Shown: one piece after another, positions 51,553-59,564 of the stretch
Position numbering within the stretch: the stretch's first letter is position 1
Layout: every line of letters starts with the position of its first letter
DNA from: Prosthecobacter sp.
GTDB taxonomy: Bacteria; Verrucomicrobiota; Verrucomicrobiia; Verrucomicrobiales; Verrucomicrobiaceae
Assembly: GCF_034366625.1 (NCBI RefSeq)
Contig: NZ_JAXMIH010000011.1
Location: 62,001-126,000 of the forward strand
Length of the DNA stretch: 64,000 nt
Direction of reading: 5' to 3'
The notes under the pieces: model-generated
Told to the model about the DNA's origin: nothing
The model's input: only the letters and a program-made list of their open reading frames with translations
Database searches by the model: none
Made by a program: the position numbers and the translations under genes

Positions 51553-53004
51553 TCACGCCAGCACGTCTTTGATGACATGCCCGTGCACGTCCGTCAGGCG
51601 GCGTTCGATGCCGTTGTTGTAGTAGCTCAGGCGCTCGTGGTCGATGCCCAGCAGGTGCAAAATCGTGGCATGCAGGTCGTAAATCGTGCTCACTCGCTCC
51701 GCCGCCTGGTAGCCAAATTCATCCGTGGTCCCATAGCTGAAGGCCTTTTTCACCCCAGCTCCGGCCAGCCAGACGGTGAATCCCTTCGGATTGTGATCCC
51801 GGCCGTTCGCGCCCTTCTGGAAGGTTGGCATACGGCCAAACTCGGTTACAAAGGCCACCAGCGTGTCCTGGAGCAGCCCCCGGGCCTTCAGGTCCTTCAG
51901 CAGCCCCGCCACCGGCTGGTCGAGGATCGGCCCATGCACCGAGTACTGCTGCTCTATGGTCTTGTGCCCGTCCCAGTTGCCCACGCCCTCGCCCATCGCG
52001 TAGGAACCGTTGAAAAGCTGCACAAAGCGCACGCCGCGCTCGATCAAGCGCCGCGCCAGCAGGCAGTTCTTGGCAAAACCGGCCTTGTTCTCATTGCTGT
52101 CGTTCACACCATACAAATCCAGCGTCGCCTTGCTCTCGCCCGCCATGTTGCCGACCTCGGACGCCGCGATCTGCATCCGTGCCGCCAATTCGTACGAGGA
52201 AATGCGCGCCGCCAGGTCGCTGTCCGCCGGATGCTCTTCTGCCTGGCGTTGATTCAAAAGATTCACCAGCTTGCGCGTGTCACGATCCGCCGATTCGCTC
52301 ACGCTCGTAGGTCGCAGCAGATTCGGGATCGGCTTGCTCGCGTTGAACGCCGTCCCTTGAAACACCGCTGGCAAAAACGCCGAGTTCCAGTGCCGCGAGC
52401 CGATCTGCGGCACGCCACGCGGATCAGGAATCGCCACGAAGGCCGGCATGTCATCGCATTCCGAGCCCAGCGCATACGTCACCCACGAGCCGATGCCGGG
52501 GAAGCCGTCGAGGATGTAGCCTGTGCTCATCTGGTTCTCCGCCGGGCCATGCGTGTTCGACTTTGCCGTCATCGAGTGGATGAAGCACATGTCGTCCGCG
52601 AACTCCGCGATTTTCGGCACCAAGTCGCTGATCATCTTCCCGCTCTGCCCGCGCGGTTTGAACTCCCACAGCGGCTTCACCAGATTCCCCTGCGCTCCTT
52701 GAAAGGTGATCAAATCCGCCGCGCCCGGCAGCGGCATGCCGTGGCGCTTCACCAGCTCCGGCTTGTAATCAAAGGTATCGACATGGCTGATCGCCCCCGA
52801 GCAGAAAATCATGAGCACATTCTTCGCTCTCGGCTCAAAATGCGGCGGCCTCGGTGCATACGGGCGTGACGGATCAATCAGCGGACGAATCGGATCATTC
52901 GCCAGCAGGCCCTTCTGCGCCAGAAGTGAGGTCAAAGCGATGCTGCCCAGCCCGCTGACGCTTTGATTCAGGAAAGTGCGACGTGAGAGAAGATGATTTT
53001 GCAT
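51553..53004 (-). CDS. DUF1501 Tat-exported protein
   Basis: The 483-aa protein starts with a twin-arginine signal (LSRRTFLNQSVSGLGSIALTSLLAQKG) and is a DUF1501 member, an alkaline-phosphatase-fold relative (ALTSLL...KNVLMIFCSGAISHVDTFDYKP; EFGRMP near 425, GADPRGVPQ; FDG). It starts 9 bases before the end of the PSD1 gene, the usual planctomycete/verrucomicrobial pair. It is likely a periplasmic hydrolase or sulfatase-like protein with no known substrate. Confidence 0.88.
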   Translation of the reverse strand: MQNHLLSRRTFLNQSVSGLGSIALTSLLAQKGLLANDPIRPLIDPSRPYAPRPPHFEPRAKNVLMIFCSGAISHVDTFDYKPELVKRHGMPLPGAADLITFQGAQGNLVKPLWEFKPRGQSGKMISDLVPKIAEFADDMCFIHSMTAKSNTHGPAENQMSTGYILDGFPGIGSWVTYALGSECDDMPAFVAIPDPRGVPQIGSRHWNSAFLPAVFQGTAFNASKPIPNLLRPTSVSESADRDTRKLVNLLNQRQAEEHPADSDLAARISSYELAARMQIAASEVGNMAGESKATLDLYGVNDSNENKAGFAKNCLLARRLIERGVRFVQLFNGSYAMGEGVGNWDGHKTIEQQYSVHGPILDQPVAGLLKDLKARGLLQDTLVAFVTEFGRMPTFQKGANGRDHNPKGFTVWLAGAGVKKAFSYGTTDEFGYQAAERVSTIYDLHATILHLLGIDHERLSYYNNGIERRLTDVHGHVIKDVLA

Positions 53005-53012
53005 GGCAGGAA

Positions 53013-56000
53013 TCAATAAAGGGTCATGAACTCGCTCGTGTTGAACAGCGCCCGGCAGAACATCGCCAACCCGTGGTCGGCAATCAGTTTCACTGATGCG
53101 CCCAGCTCATCCGCGCGCGGATCACGCTGGTAGGCCAGTTGAAACGCCCGTTTCACCTGCGCATCGGCTGCTTTACCCGCGTCTTTTTCGAGCCGTGCGG
53201 CAAACAAACCGGCCTGCTGCATCGCAAAGGTGCTGTTGAGGAAATTCAGCGCCTGCAGCGGTGTGGTGCTTGAAGTGCGCCTCGGAGCGATCTGACCCGC
53301 GTCTGGCACATCGAAGGCACCAAACGTATCATCAAGCTGCACGCGTGGTTTGCTCTGATAAATCATACGCCTGAATGTGTCGGCGCCGAACTCCTGCTTC
53401 GATTGGTACACTTTCACATAGTTGTCATTCGCGTCGAACAGATCGAATCCCGGCCCGCCCATCGTCAGATCCAGCACGCCGCTCACCGCTAGGATCGTGT
53501 CGCGCAACGGCTCCGCCTCAATGCGGCGCGTCGGAAAGCGCCACAGCAGCCGCGCACCCGAATCCGCGAGCATTCCCGCATCATGCGCCGCGCTCGACTG
53601 CCGATACGCCGCCGAGTTCATGATCAGCCGGTGCATCTCCTTCAAACTCCAGCCATGCTTCATGAACTCCGCCGCCAGCCAGTCCAGCAACTCGGGATGC
53701 GAAGGCTTGCCGCCGTTGAAGCCCAGATCGCTCGGCGTATCGACGATGCCGGTGCCGAAATGGTAGTGCCAGAGACGATTCGCCATCACGCGTGCCGTGA
53801 GCGGATTCTGCGGATCGGTCAGCCACTTGGCCAAAGCCATGCGCCTCTCGGATTCGAGCGTGTCTTTAGCCAGATCGAGCTTTGCACCGAGTTGCGACAA
53901 CGCTCCCGGCGCGATCTCCTCCTTCGGCGTCATCGGATCGCCGCGATGAAGCCGGAACGTCGCCCCCGGCTGCTCAAACTTGCCTAGATAGGCCAGTGGG
54001 AAGCTCGTCAGCGTCTTCAACTCGCGTTGCAGCACCGCACGCCGCTCGCTGTGCTTCTTCACTTCGCCCGCGTTCTCGCCTGACACACCGCTCAGCGTCG
54101 GAACATCACGAATGCGGTCCCGATAATCCGCCGCCAGCCGGTCTGCCGATGACGCCACCGCCTTCCACGCTTTTCCATCGAGCGAAACCTCGATCACATA
54201 ATCCGTCGCCAGACGATCCTGATAAACTTTGCCCTTTTCGCTACGGTCTCTGCTCCACACAACGCTGCTGATGCTCTCCTCACGCGGCAGCTCGATTTGC
54301 AGCCAGCCCTTGCCCGCGTTCTTCGAAATCCAGCTCTTGGCGTTGCCATAGATCCCGTCATTCGCATGCGCGATTTGATGAATCGGATTCGATCCATCAC
54401 TGAACACATCCGACGCCGTCACCTTGGTACCTAGCTTTGCCAGCGCCACATTCTTGCCCGCCGCATAGACCTCCAGCTCGTCAATGCAGGGCTGTCCGCC
54501 AACCGTTGCGTGAATGGTGAAGCGCACGAACTTTGCCTTCGCCGCATCGAAGCTCTCGCGATTCGCCAGATGTGTCACCGGTGCGCGCAAATGCGGCTGC
54601 GAGGCCGGCTCGGCCTCATCCGCCGTCTCAAACAGCACCGCGTCCGCCACCGTCGGTCCGCCGAGCTTGCCGCTGCGCAGGATGACAATCGAGTCCTTCG
54701 TCAGCGCATGTGTTCCCGCATATTTGAAGCCGCTCCAGCGTTTCTGCTCAGGAATCGCCCCGCTGCCGTCCGCGAACTTGCTTTGATCCACCACGGCGAT
54801 CTCTTTTTGATCGTCCTTCGTGTTCGCATCGCCGTCGAGATCGAGCGTGTAGCGCGCATCCTTCGCATGCGTCGTCCACGCGCCCCAGGACAGCCAGAGG
54901 CGCTGTTTGCCTGCCACACGCGGATTCCACGAAAAGAAGTCCTTGCCCACCTCATCGGTCTTCGCGTTCCAGTAGCGATAGCTCTCGCCGAGATTCGGCA
55001 ATCGCGTCGAATCGCCCGGATCAGAGGCCTGGCCGAACTCCGAGCCCGGCGAGTACTCAATGGGCTTGCCATTCTTCGGCTGCTCGATCTGCACGCAGCC
55101 GATGGCCTCCGGCTTCGTCGGCGGTGGCAGATCATCATCCACGAGCACTCGTTTCGTCAGTTGCGCGCGTGGTTGGAAGCGTGACAGGGTCGAATCAATC
55201 GCCGCGATCTCCAAACGCACGCTCTCCGCCTTCTTCTGCCGCTGTTCTGAATCCGCAGGCCGCAATTCACGTTCCGCATGCTGCACGCCTTCAAAGATGG
55301 CACGCACGCGATAGTAATCCGTCTGCAACACCGGATCGAACTTGTGATCATGGCAGCGTGCGCAACCAACCGTAAGCCCCAGGAAGGTGCTGCCCGTGGT
55401 GCTCACGAGATCATGCATCTCATCCGCCCGCTGATTCGCCCGCAGCACCGGGTCCTGGCCCTTCACCTGATCCCAGGCCCCCGCCACGAGGAATCCCGTG
55501 CCTTCATCCGCGCCAAGCTGATCTCCGGCAATCTGCTCCCGCACAAACTGGTCATATGGCTTGTCCTCATTGAGCGAGCGAATGACGTAATCTCGATACG
55601 GCCACGCATTCGGCCGCACGCGGTTCATTTCAAAGCCATGGCTCTCCGCAAAGCGCACCACATCCAGCCAGTGCCGCGCCCAACGCTCACCATAGCGCGG
55701 TGAATCGAGCAGGCGGTCGATCAGATGCTTGATGCTCGACGCTTGATCCTGGATGAACTCTTTCTCGAAAGCCGCCACTTCCTCGGGTGTCGGTGGCAGT
55801 CCGATGAGATCAAAACTCGCCCGGCGGATGAACGTGCGGGCATCCGCAGGCGGATTCATCGCCAGTCCCTTCTCCTTCAGCTTCTCGCTGATGAAAGCAT
55901 CAATGGAGGCGTGCTTCGTGGGTTTCAGTGGCAGAAAAGACCAGTGCGTCACATCGCCCTTCGGCTTTTCCTTCAGCACGATCTCTTGCGGCCAAGTGGC

Positions 56001-56351
56001 ACCCATGTCGATCCAACGTTTGATCAAATTGGTCTCCGCAGACGAGAGCGCAGGCTTCTTCTTCGGCATCTCGGCTTTCTCGCCGGGCGACTCTGGCACG
56101 ATCATCGTGTAGAGCGGTGACTCCGATGCCTTGCCCGGAACGATGGCCGGACCTTCGTCGCCGCCTTTGAGCGTCGTTTCCAGCGTCTCCATGTTCAGTC
56201 CGCCTTTAGTCGTCACGTCGTTGTGGCATTCGATGCAGTTTTTCACCAGAATGGGAGCCACCTGTTCGTGAAACAGCTTCGCGGCATCGGATTCAGCAGT
56301 CAGAAGGCGCGTGCTCGCGATCAGCAAGGAAATAGGAAGAAGGGATTTCAT
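53013..56351 (-). CDS. PSD1-type cytochrome c/DUF1549/F5-8C/DUF1553 protein
   Basis: The 1112-aa exported protein has a signal peptide, a haem c site CIECHND near residue 38, DUF1549 (about 135-340), a central LamG-free region with a discoidin/F5-8C-like domain at about 650-790 (KFVRFTIHATVGGQPCIDELEVYAAG, WLQIELPREESISSVVWSRDR), and DUF1553 (about 855-1100: FMKHGWSLKEMHRLIMNSAAYRQSS). The extra carbohydrate-binding-like domain points to a polysaccharide target. It is paired with the DUF1501 gene and follows the GntR regulator by 2 bases. Confidence 0.88.
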   Translation of the reverse strand: MKSLLPISLLIASTRLLTAESDAAKLFHEQVAPILVKNCIECHNDVTTKGGLNMETLETTLKGGDEGPAIVPGKASESPLYTMIVPESPGEKAEMPKKKPALSSAETNLIKRWIDMGATWPQEIVLKEKPKGDVTHWSFLPLKPTKHASIDAFISEKLKEKGLAMNPPADARTFIRRASFDLIGLPPTPEEVAAFEKEFIQDQASSIKHLIDRLLDSPRYGERWARHWLDVVRFAESHGFEMNRVRPNAWPYRDYVIRSLNEDKPYDQFVREQIAGDQLGADEGTGFLVAGAWDQVKGQDPVLRANQRADEMHDLVSTTGSTFLGLTVGCARCHDHKFDPVLQTDYYRVRAIFEGVQHAERELRPADSEQRQKKAESVRLEIAAIDSTLSRFQPRAQLTKRVLVDDDLPPPTKPEAIGCVQIEQPKNGKPIEYSPGSEFGQASDPGDSTRLPNLGESYRYWNAKTDEVGKDFFSWNPRVAGKQRLWLSWGAWTTHAKDARYTLDLDGDANTKDDQKEIAVVDQSKFADGSGAIPEQKRWSGFKYAGTHALTKDSIVILRSGKLGGPTVADAVLFETADEAEPASQPHLRAPVTHLANRESFDAAKAKFVRFTIHATVGGQPCIDELEVYAAGKNVALAKLGTKVTASDVFSDGSNPIHQIAHANDGIYGNAKSWISKNAGKGWLQIELPREESISSVVWSRDRSEKGKVYQDRLATDYVIEVSLDGKAWKAVASSADRLAADYRDRIRDVPTLSGVSGENAGEVKKHSERRAVLQRELKTLTSFPLAYLGKFEQPGATFRLHRGDPMTPKEEIAPGALSQLGAKLDLAKDTLESERRMALAKWLTDPQNPLTARVMANRLWHYHFGTGIVDTPSDLGFNGGKPSHPELLDWLAAEFMKHGWSLKEMHRLIMNSAAYRQSSAAHDAGMLADSGARLLWRFPTRRIEAEPLRDTILAVSGVLDLTMGGPGFDLFDANDNYVKVYQSKQEFGADTFRRMIYQSKPRVQLDDTFGAFDVPDAGQIAPRRTSSTTPLQALNFLNSTFAMQQAGLFAARLEKDAGKAADAQVKRAFQLAYQRDPRADELGASVKLIADHGLAMFCRALFNTSEFMTLY

Positions 56352-56353
56352 GC

Positions 56354-57058
56354 TCAGTGGGATTTTTTCGGCTTCGGCAGCGCCAGATCGGCCTCGGCGG
56401 TGATCAGATGCTCGCGCATGGCCTTCGCGGCGGCGGCGGGATCGCGTTTCTCTATGGCGCAGAGCACCGCCGCATGCTGGCGCACCGCATTCGCCGTCGA
56501 AGTACGGCTGTAGCCACGACTGAGGCTCGTCTGGATCAATTCAGAGAGCGAATGCAGCAGCAGCGTGACGATTTGATTGCCCGAGGCCGCCGCCAACTCG
56601 CGGTGGAAGGTCATGTCTGCCACCACGGCGGTCTCGAAGTCTCTCGCGTCCTCAAGCTGCTTCAGCGCCGTGCGCAGTTTGCGAATCTGCGCCGCGCTGG
56701 CGTTCTCCGCCGCGAGCCGGGCGTTCTCCGGCTCCAGCATGAAGCGCACCTGGATCAACTGGCGCAGGCGTTCCTTGTCATCGGGAATCAGGAGCGCCAG
56801 CGAGCCGTTGAGCGGCTTGTGCAGCTTGTCCACGATCTTGGTGCCCACGCCATGCTTCACTTCAAGCAGGCCTTGCAGTTCGAGCCGCTTCGTCGCCTCG
56901 CGAATCACAGGCCGGCTCACACCGAGCTTGAGCGCCAGATCACGCTCCGGTGGCAGCCAGCCATCGCCCACCGTGATCTCATCGCGGATTTCCGCGGCGA
57001 TGCGGGCGCACACCTCCTCGACGAGGCTGCGCTGGGGTTTGATGGTTGAAAAAGCCAT
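56354..57058 (-). CDS. FadR-subfamily GntR transcriptional regulator
   Basis: The 234-aa protein has a GntR winged helix at about 10-75 (LPPERDLALKLGVSRPVIREATKRLELQGLLEVKHGVGT) and a helical FCD ligand domain with likely metal ligands in DMTFHRELAAASGN and later His residues. FCD regulators respond to organic acids or sugar acids. An imperfect TGGTTAGA-GG-TCTTACCA palindrome covers the base before its start codon, so autorepression is likely. The PSD1 gene starts 2 bases downstream, suggesting the operon is under its control. Confidence 0.88.
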   Translation of the reverse strand: MAFSTIKPQRSLVEEVCARIAAEIRDEITVGDGWLPPERDLALKLGVSRPVIREATKRLELQGLLEVKHGVGTKIVDKLHKPLNGSLALLIPDDKERLRQLIQVRFMLEPENARLAAENASAAQIRKLRTALKQLEDARDFETAVVADMTFHRELAAASGNQIVTLLLHSLSELIQTSLSRGYSRTSTANAVRQHAAVLCAIEKRDPAAAAKAMREHLITAEADLALPKPKKSH

Positions 57059-57059
57059 G

Positions 57060-57077
57060 TGGTTAGAGGTCTTACCA
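57060..57077. promoter_or_regulatory. likely operator of the FadR-type regulator
   Basis: TGGTTAGA (57060-57067) and TCTTACCA (57070-57077) form an inverted repeat with one mismatch and a GG centre. TGGT-N-ACCA ends are typical of FadR-subfamily sites. It abuts the start codon of the regulator gene. Confidence 0.55.
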
Positions 57078-57158
57078 CTGGCCTTAACGAGCGGTTTGCG
57101 GGGCTTTTATCGTTCTGGGCTGGAGAAAAGTGAAATCGCCTCTGAGGGCGGTGAGAGG

Positions 57159-57240
57159 CCAGAATGACGAATGCAGAATTCCGAATGACGAACGAAGCCC
57201 GAATGCCTGAACCACAGTTCGTCATTCTGGTTTCGTCATT
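57159..57240. repeat. GAATGACGAA / TTCGTCATTC cruciform repeat
   Basis: CCAGAATGACGAA (57159-57171) pairs perfectly with TTCGTCATTCTGG (57218-57230), and inner units GAATGACGAA (57183-57192) and TTTCGTCATT (57231-57240) repeat the motif. It sits in the 222-base gap between the regulator start and the dehydrogenase stop. Same family as the elements in the secretion operon. Confidence 0.8.
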
Positions 57241-57280
57241 TGCCAGCGCCGCTGCGTCCAGAGTTTCGAAACTGCTCCCA

Positions 57281-58057
57281 TCAGATCGTCATCGACGAAT
57301 ACCCGCCATCCACGACCATCTCATGGCCGGTGATGAACGAGCCGCCGGCTCCGGCGAGCAGCAGCGCTGCGGCGACGAGTTCCCTGGCCTCGCCAAAGCG
57401 GTTCATGGGCGTGTGACCCATGATTTTGGCGACGCGGTCGGGCGTGAGCACCTTTTTGTTCTGCTCGGCGGGGAAGAAGCCGGGGACGAGCGTGTTCACG
57501 CGGATGCCCAGCGGTGCCCATTCGCGGGCGAGATTCTTGCTGAGATTGTGAACAGCTCCCTTACTCATCGAGTAGGTGAACACACGGCTCAGCGGCAGCA
57601 GGCCGGACATGGAGCCGAGATTGATGATGGCGGCGGCGATTTTTTCCTCGACGAAATGCTTGCCGAACACCTGGCAGGCCAGAAACACAGCCTTGGTGTT
57701 GATGTTCATGATGCGGTCGTATTCTTCTTCAGCAATGTCGAGGAACGGCGTGGCGGAATTCACGCCAGCGCCATTGACGAGGATGTGGCAGCCGCCGGAA
57801 CGCTCAAGCACTTGGTCGAGCAGGATTTGCAGGTCGGCTTTGCGGCTCGCATCGGCGGAGACGAAGTACGCCTGTCCACCGGCGGCTTGAATCGTTTCGA
57901 GCCGCTTGTCGGCCTTCGTTTGATCACGGCCGACAAGCACGACTTCCGCGCCTGCGGAGGCAAATCCTTCCGCGACCGCGCCACAGAGTTCGCCAGTGCC
58001 GCCGATGACAACGGCGGTTTTGCCTTGGAGAGAGAAGAGTTCGAAAATGGAGGACAT
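57281..58057 (-). CDS. short-chain dehydrogenase/reductase
   Basis: The 258-aa protein has the nucleotide motif [27 protein letters not shown], the catalytic Ser in [11 protein letters not shown], Tyr/Lys in [11 protein letters not shown], and a DGGYSS C-terminus. It resembles SDRs annotated as D-mannonate or fructuronate oxidoreductases, and the nearby FadR-type regulator agrees with sugar-acid metabolism. The opening GTGELCG is not the most common TGxxxGxG spacing. Cofactor preference and substrate are undetermined. Confidence 0.85.
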   Translation of the reverse strand: MSSIFELFSLQGKTAVVIGGTGELCGAVAEGFASAGAEVVLVGRDQTKADKRLETIQAAGGQAYFVSADASRKADLQILLDQVLERSGGCHILVNGAGVNSATPFLDIAEEEYDRIMNINTKAVFLACQVFGKHFVEEKIAAAIINLGSMSGLLPLSRVFTYSMSKGAVHNLSKNLAREWAPLGIRVNTLVPGFFPAEQNKKVLTPDRVAKIMGHTPMNRFGEARELVAAALLLAGAGGSFITGHEMVVDGGYSSMTI

Positions 58058-58160
58058 GAGGAGTGGCGCATCTATGGCGTGTCATTCACGCGCTGCAAGC
58101 CGCCTCTCCCGTCACTTTCGTCATCTTGACACTCGGCCAGTGGTGCTCTCCCGTGTCCGC

Positions 58161-58880
58161 ATGCCTTGGAGTCACATCATGGTCTTCCTTGCCGGTGTCC
58201 TCGTCGGCGCGGCGACACTTGTTTTGTGGAAGGCGCTGCGTTTTGCCGCCGATCTGCGCGCCGCGCGCCATGCGCTGGCCAGCTATGTGTTTCCCGACTG
58301 TGGTGTGGCCGATGAGCAGGCACACAAAGCCGTGGAAGAGTGTAAAAAACGGCTGCGCTGGCAGAAAAGCCTCAATCCCGAGTGGCTGCCGCCGCTGGTC
58401 GATGAGGTGCCGAAACTCGTGCGCGAGATCGCGGCGATCTACCATCCCGGCAAACAGGAGGCGCTGCTCGCACCGGGGCTGAGCCAGTTCTCCCGTGCCG
58501 TACATCTCGCGGCGATGGACGTGGCCGACTTTTTGCAAACACGCTCCATCGGCCGCCTCGTCGATGTCAGCGCGAGCACGGCGATCAAGACTTGGGAGAT
58601 GACGCACAAGATCGCCACGCATGAGCGAATGCAGACCGCGAACAAATGGTACAAACGGCTGCTGCCCTACTGGCAGGTGCTGCGCTTCAAGTCGCCCATC
58701 ATGTGGGCCAGCGTGGCCGTCTCCAACGTCGCCGCCCGCACGCTCCAGCCTGCGGTGATCGACATCATCGCCAAACGCACGATTGACCTCTACAGCGGTC
58801 GCCTCGGCAAAGGCACTGGCACCACTCCCACAGCGGTAGTCACTCTTCCGGAGCAGGAAGTCCCACCGGGGGCGATGTGA
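58161..58880 (+). CDS. membrane-anchored helical protein, function unknown
   Basis: The 239-aa protein starts MPWSHIMVFLAGVLVGAATLVLW (one membrane helix) and continues with a helical soluble region of about 200 residues (AHKAVEECKKRLRWQKSLNPEWLPPLVDEVPKLVREIAAIYHPGK, LHLAAMDVADFLQTRSIGRLVDVSAST). No known domain is recognised. Short Gly-rich tail. The longer frame from 57996 overlaps the opposite-strand dehydrogenase and is not used. Confidence 0.6.
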   Translation: MPWSHIMVFLAGVLVGAATLVLWKALRFAADLRAARHALASYVFPDCGVADEQAHKAVEECKKRLRWQKSLNPEWLPPLVDEVPKLVREIAAIYHPGKQEALLAPGLSQFSRAVHLAAMDVADFLQTRSIGRLVDVSASTAIKTWEMTHKIATHERMQTANKWYKRLLPYWQVLRFKSPIMWASVAVSNVAARTLQPAVIDIIAKRTIDLYSGRLGKGTGTTPTAVVTLPEQEVPPGAM

Positions 58881-58934
58881 CAGAGTTTTTTCATGGTCGG
58901 AGCGAGGAAAAGGGTGGGGAAGCGTTTCTTCTTG

Positions 58935-58984
58935 CCGCTGCAAAGCGGACTCGTCAAAGTCGAGTGTGCGTTCGCCAATGCGAA
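58935..58984. repeat. three small hairpins in tandem
   Basis: CCGCT-GCAA-AGCGG (58935-58948), ACTCG-N7-CGAGT (58949-58965) and TTCGC-CAAT-GCGAA (58971-58984) follow one another in the 136-base gap before the DUF5069 gene. This could be a structured dispersed repeat or an RNA leader. Confidence 0.55.
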
Positions 58985-59016
58985 TGTCATTCACGAAATT
59001 CCAACCCACAATCATC

Positions 59017-59457
59017 ATGAGCCAGATCGTTCCTCTCATCAGTTCCGCCATCGCCGGCCCGCTCGGCGTCATTCATCTCCCCCGCCTCTGGCAGAAAGCC
59101 TCGCTGGCCGCTGCTGGCAAGCTGCACGCGGATTATCCCGGCATCGGCTGCGGCTATGACCAGATGACGCTCGACGCGCTGGGCATCAACATCGAGACCT
59201 TCAAGACTTTCATCGCCACGAAGCCGAGCTATCCGCAGCTTGAGAGCTGGATCAAAAAGCAGCCCGGCGTGAAGCTGACGAAAGGCGACATCTACAAGCA
59301 CAACGTCGCCATCCAGGGCTACATCCATGACGACGCCACCCGCAAGACCATTCTCGATGCCGATGGCATCGCCGATGACGGCAGCGTGAATCCGGGCGCG
59401 GTCGATCTGAACAATCTCGACGACTGGCACATCTTCTGGGCGCAGGAGATCAAGTAA
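59017..59457 (+). CDS. DUF5069 domain protein
   Basis: The 146-aa protein reads LPRLWQKASLAAAGKLHADYPGIGCGYDQMTLDALGINIETFKTFIATKPSYPQLESWIKKQ, the DUF5069 pattern seen in Verrucomicrobia and Planctomycetes. No catalytic motif is evident and the role is unknown. It is a monocistronic gene ending in a good intrinsic terminator; the first in-frame ATG of the domain is 59017. Confidence 0.82.
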   Translation: MSQIVPLISSAIAGPLGVIHLPRLWQKASLAAAGKLHADYPGIGCGYDQMTLDALGINIETFKTFIATKPSYPQLESWIKKQPGVKLTKGDIYKHNVAIQGYIHDDATRKTILDADGIADDGSVNPGAVDLNNLDDWHIFWAQEIK

Positions 59458-59472
59458 TCAAAGCTTAGAGCC

Positions 59473-59509
59473 AAGGGCGCAGGGCGTAGAGTCTTGCGCC
59501 CTTTTCTTT
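59473..59509 (+). terminator. intrinsic terminator after the DUF5069 gene
   Basis: AAGGGCGCA (59473-59481) pairs with TGCGCCCTT (59495-59503), 9 bp, loop 13, followed by TTCTTT. The loop contains the AGGGCGTAGAGTC core of the repeat family found inside the PSD1 gene, so a repeat element appears to serve as the terminator. Confidence 0.8.
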
Positions 59510-59564
59510 AGGCGCGAGTGATGCAGTGCTGCCTTCGGGGGATGCCTGCTTTTGGTTCTGCGCT

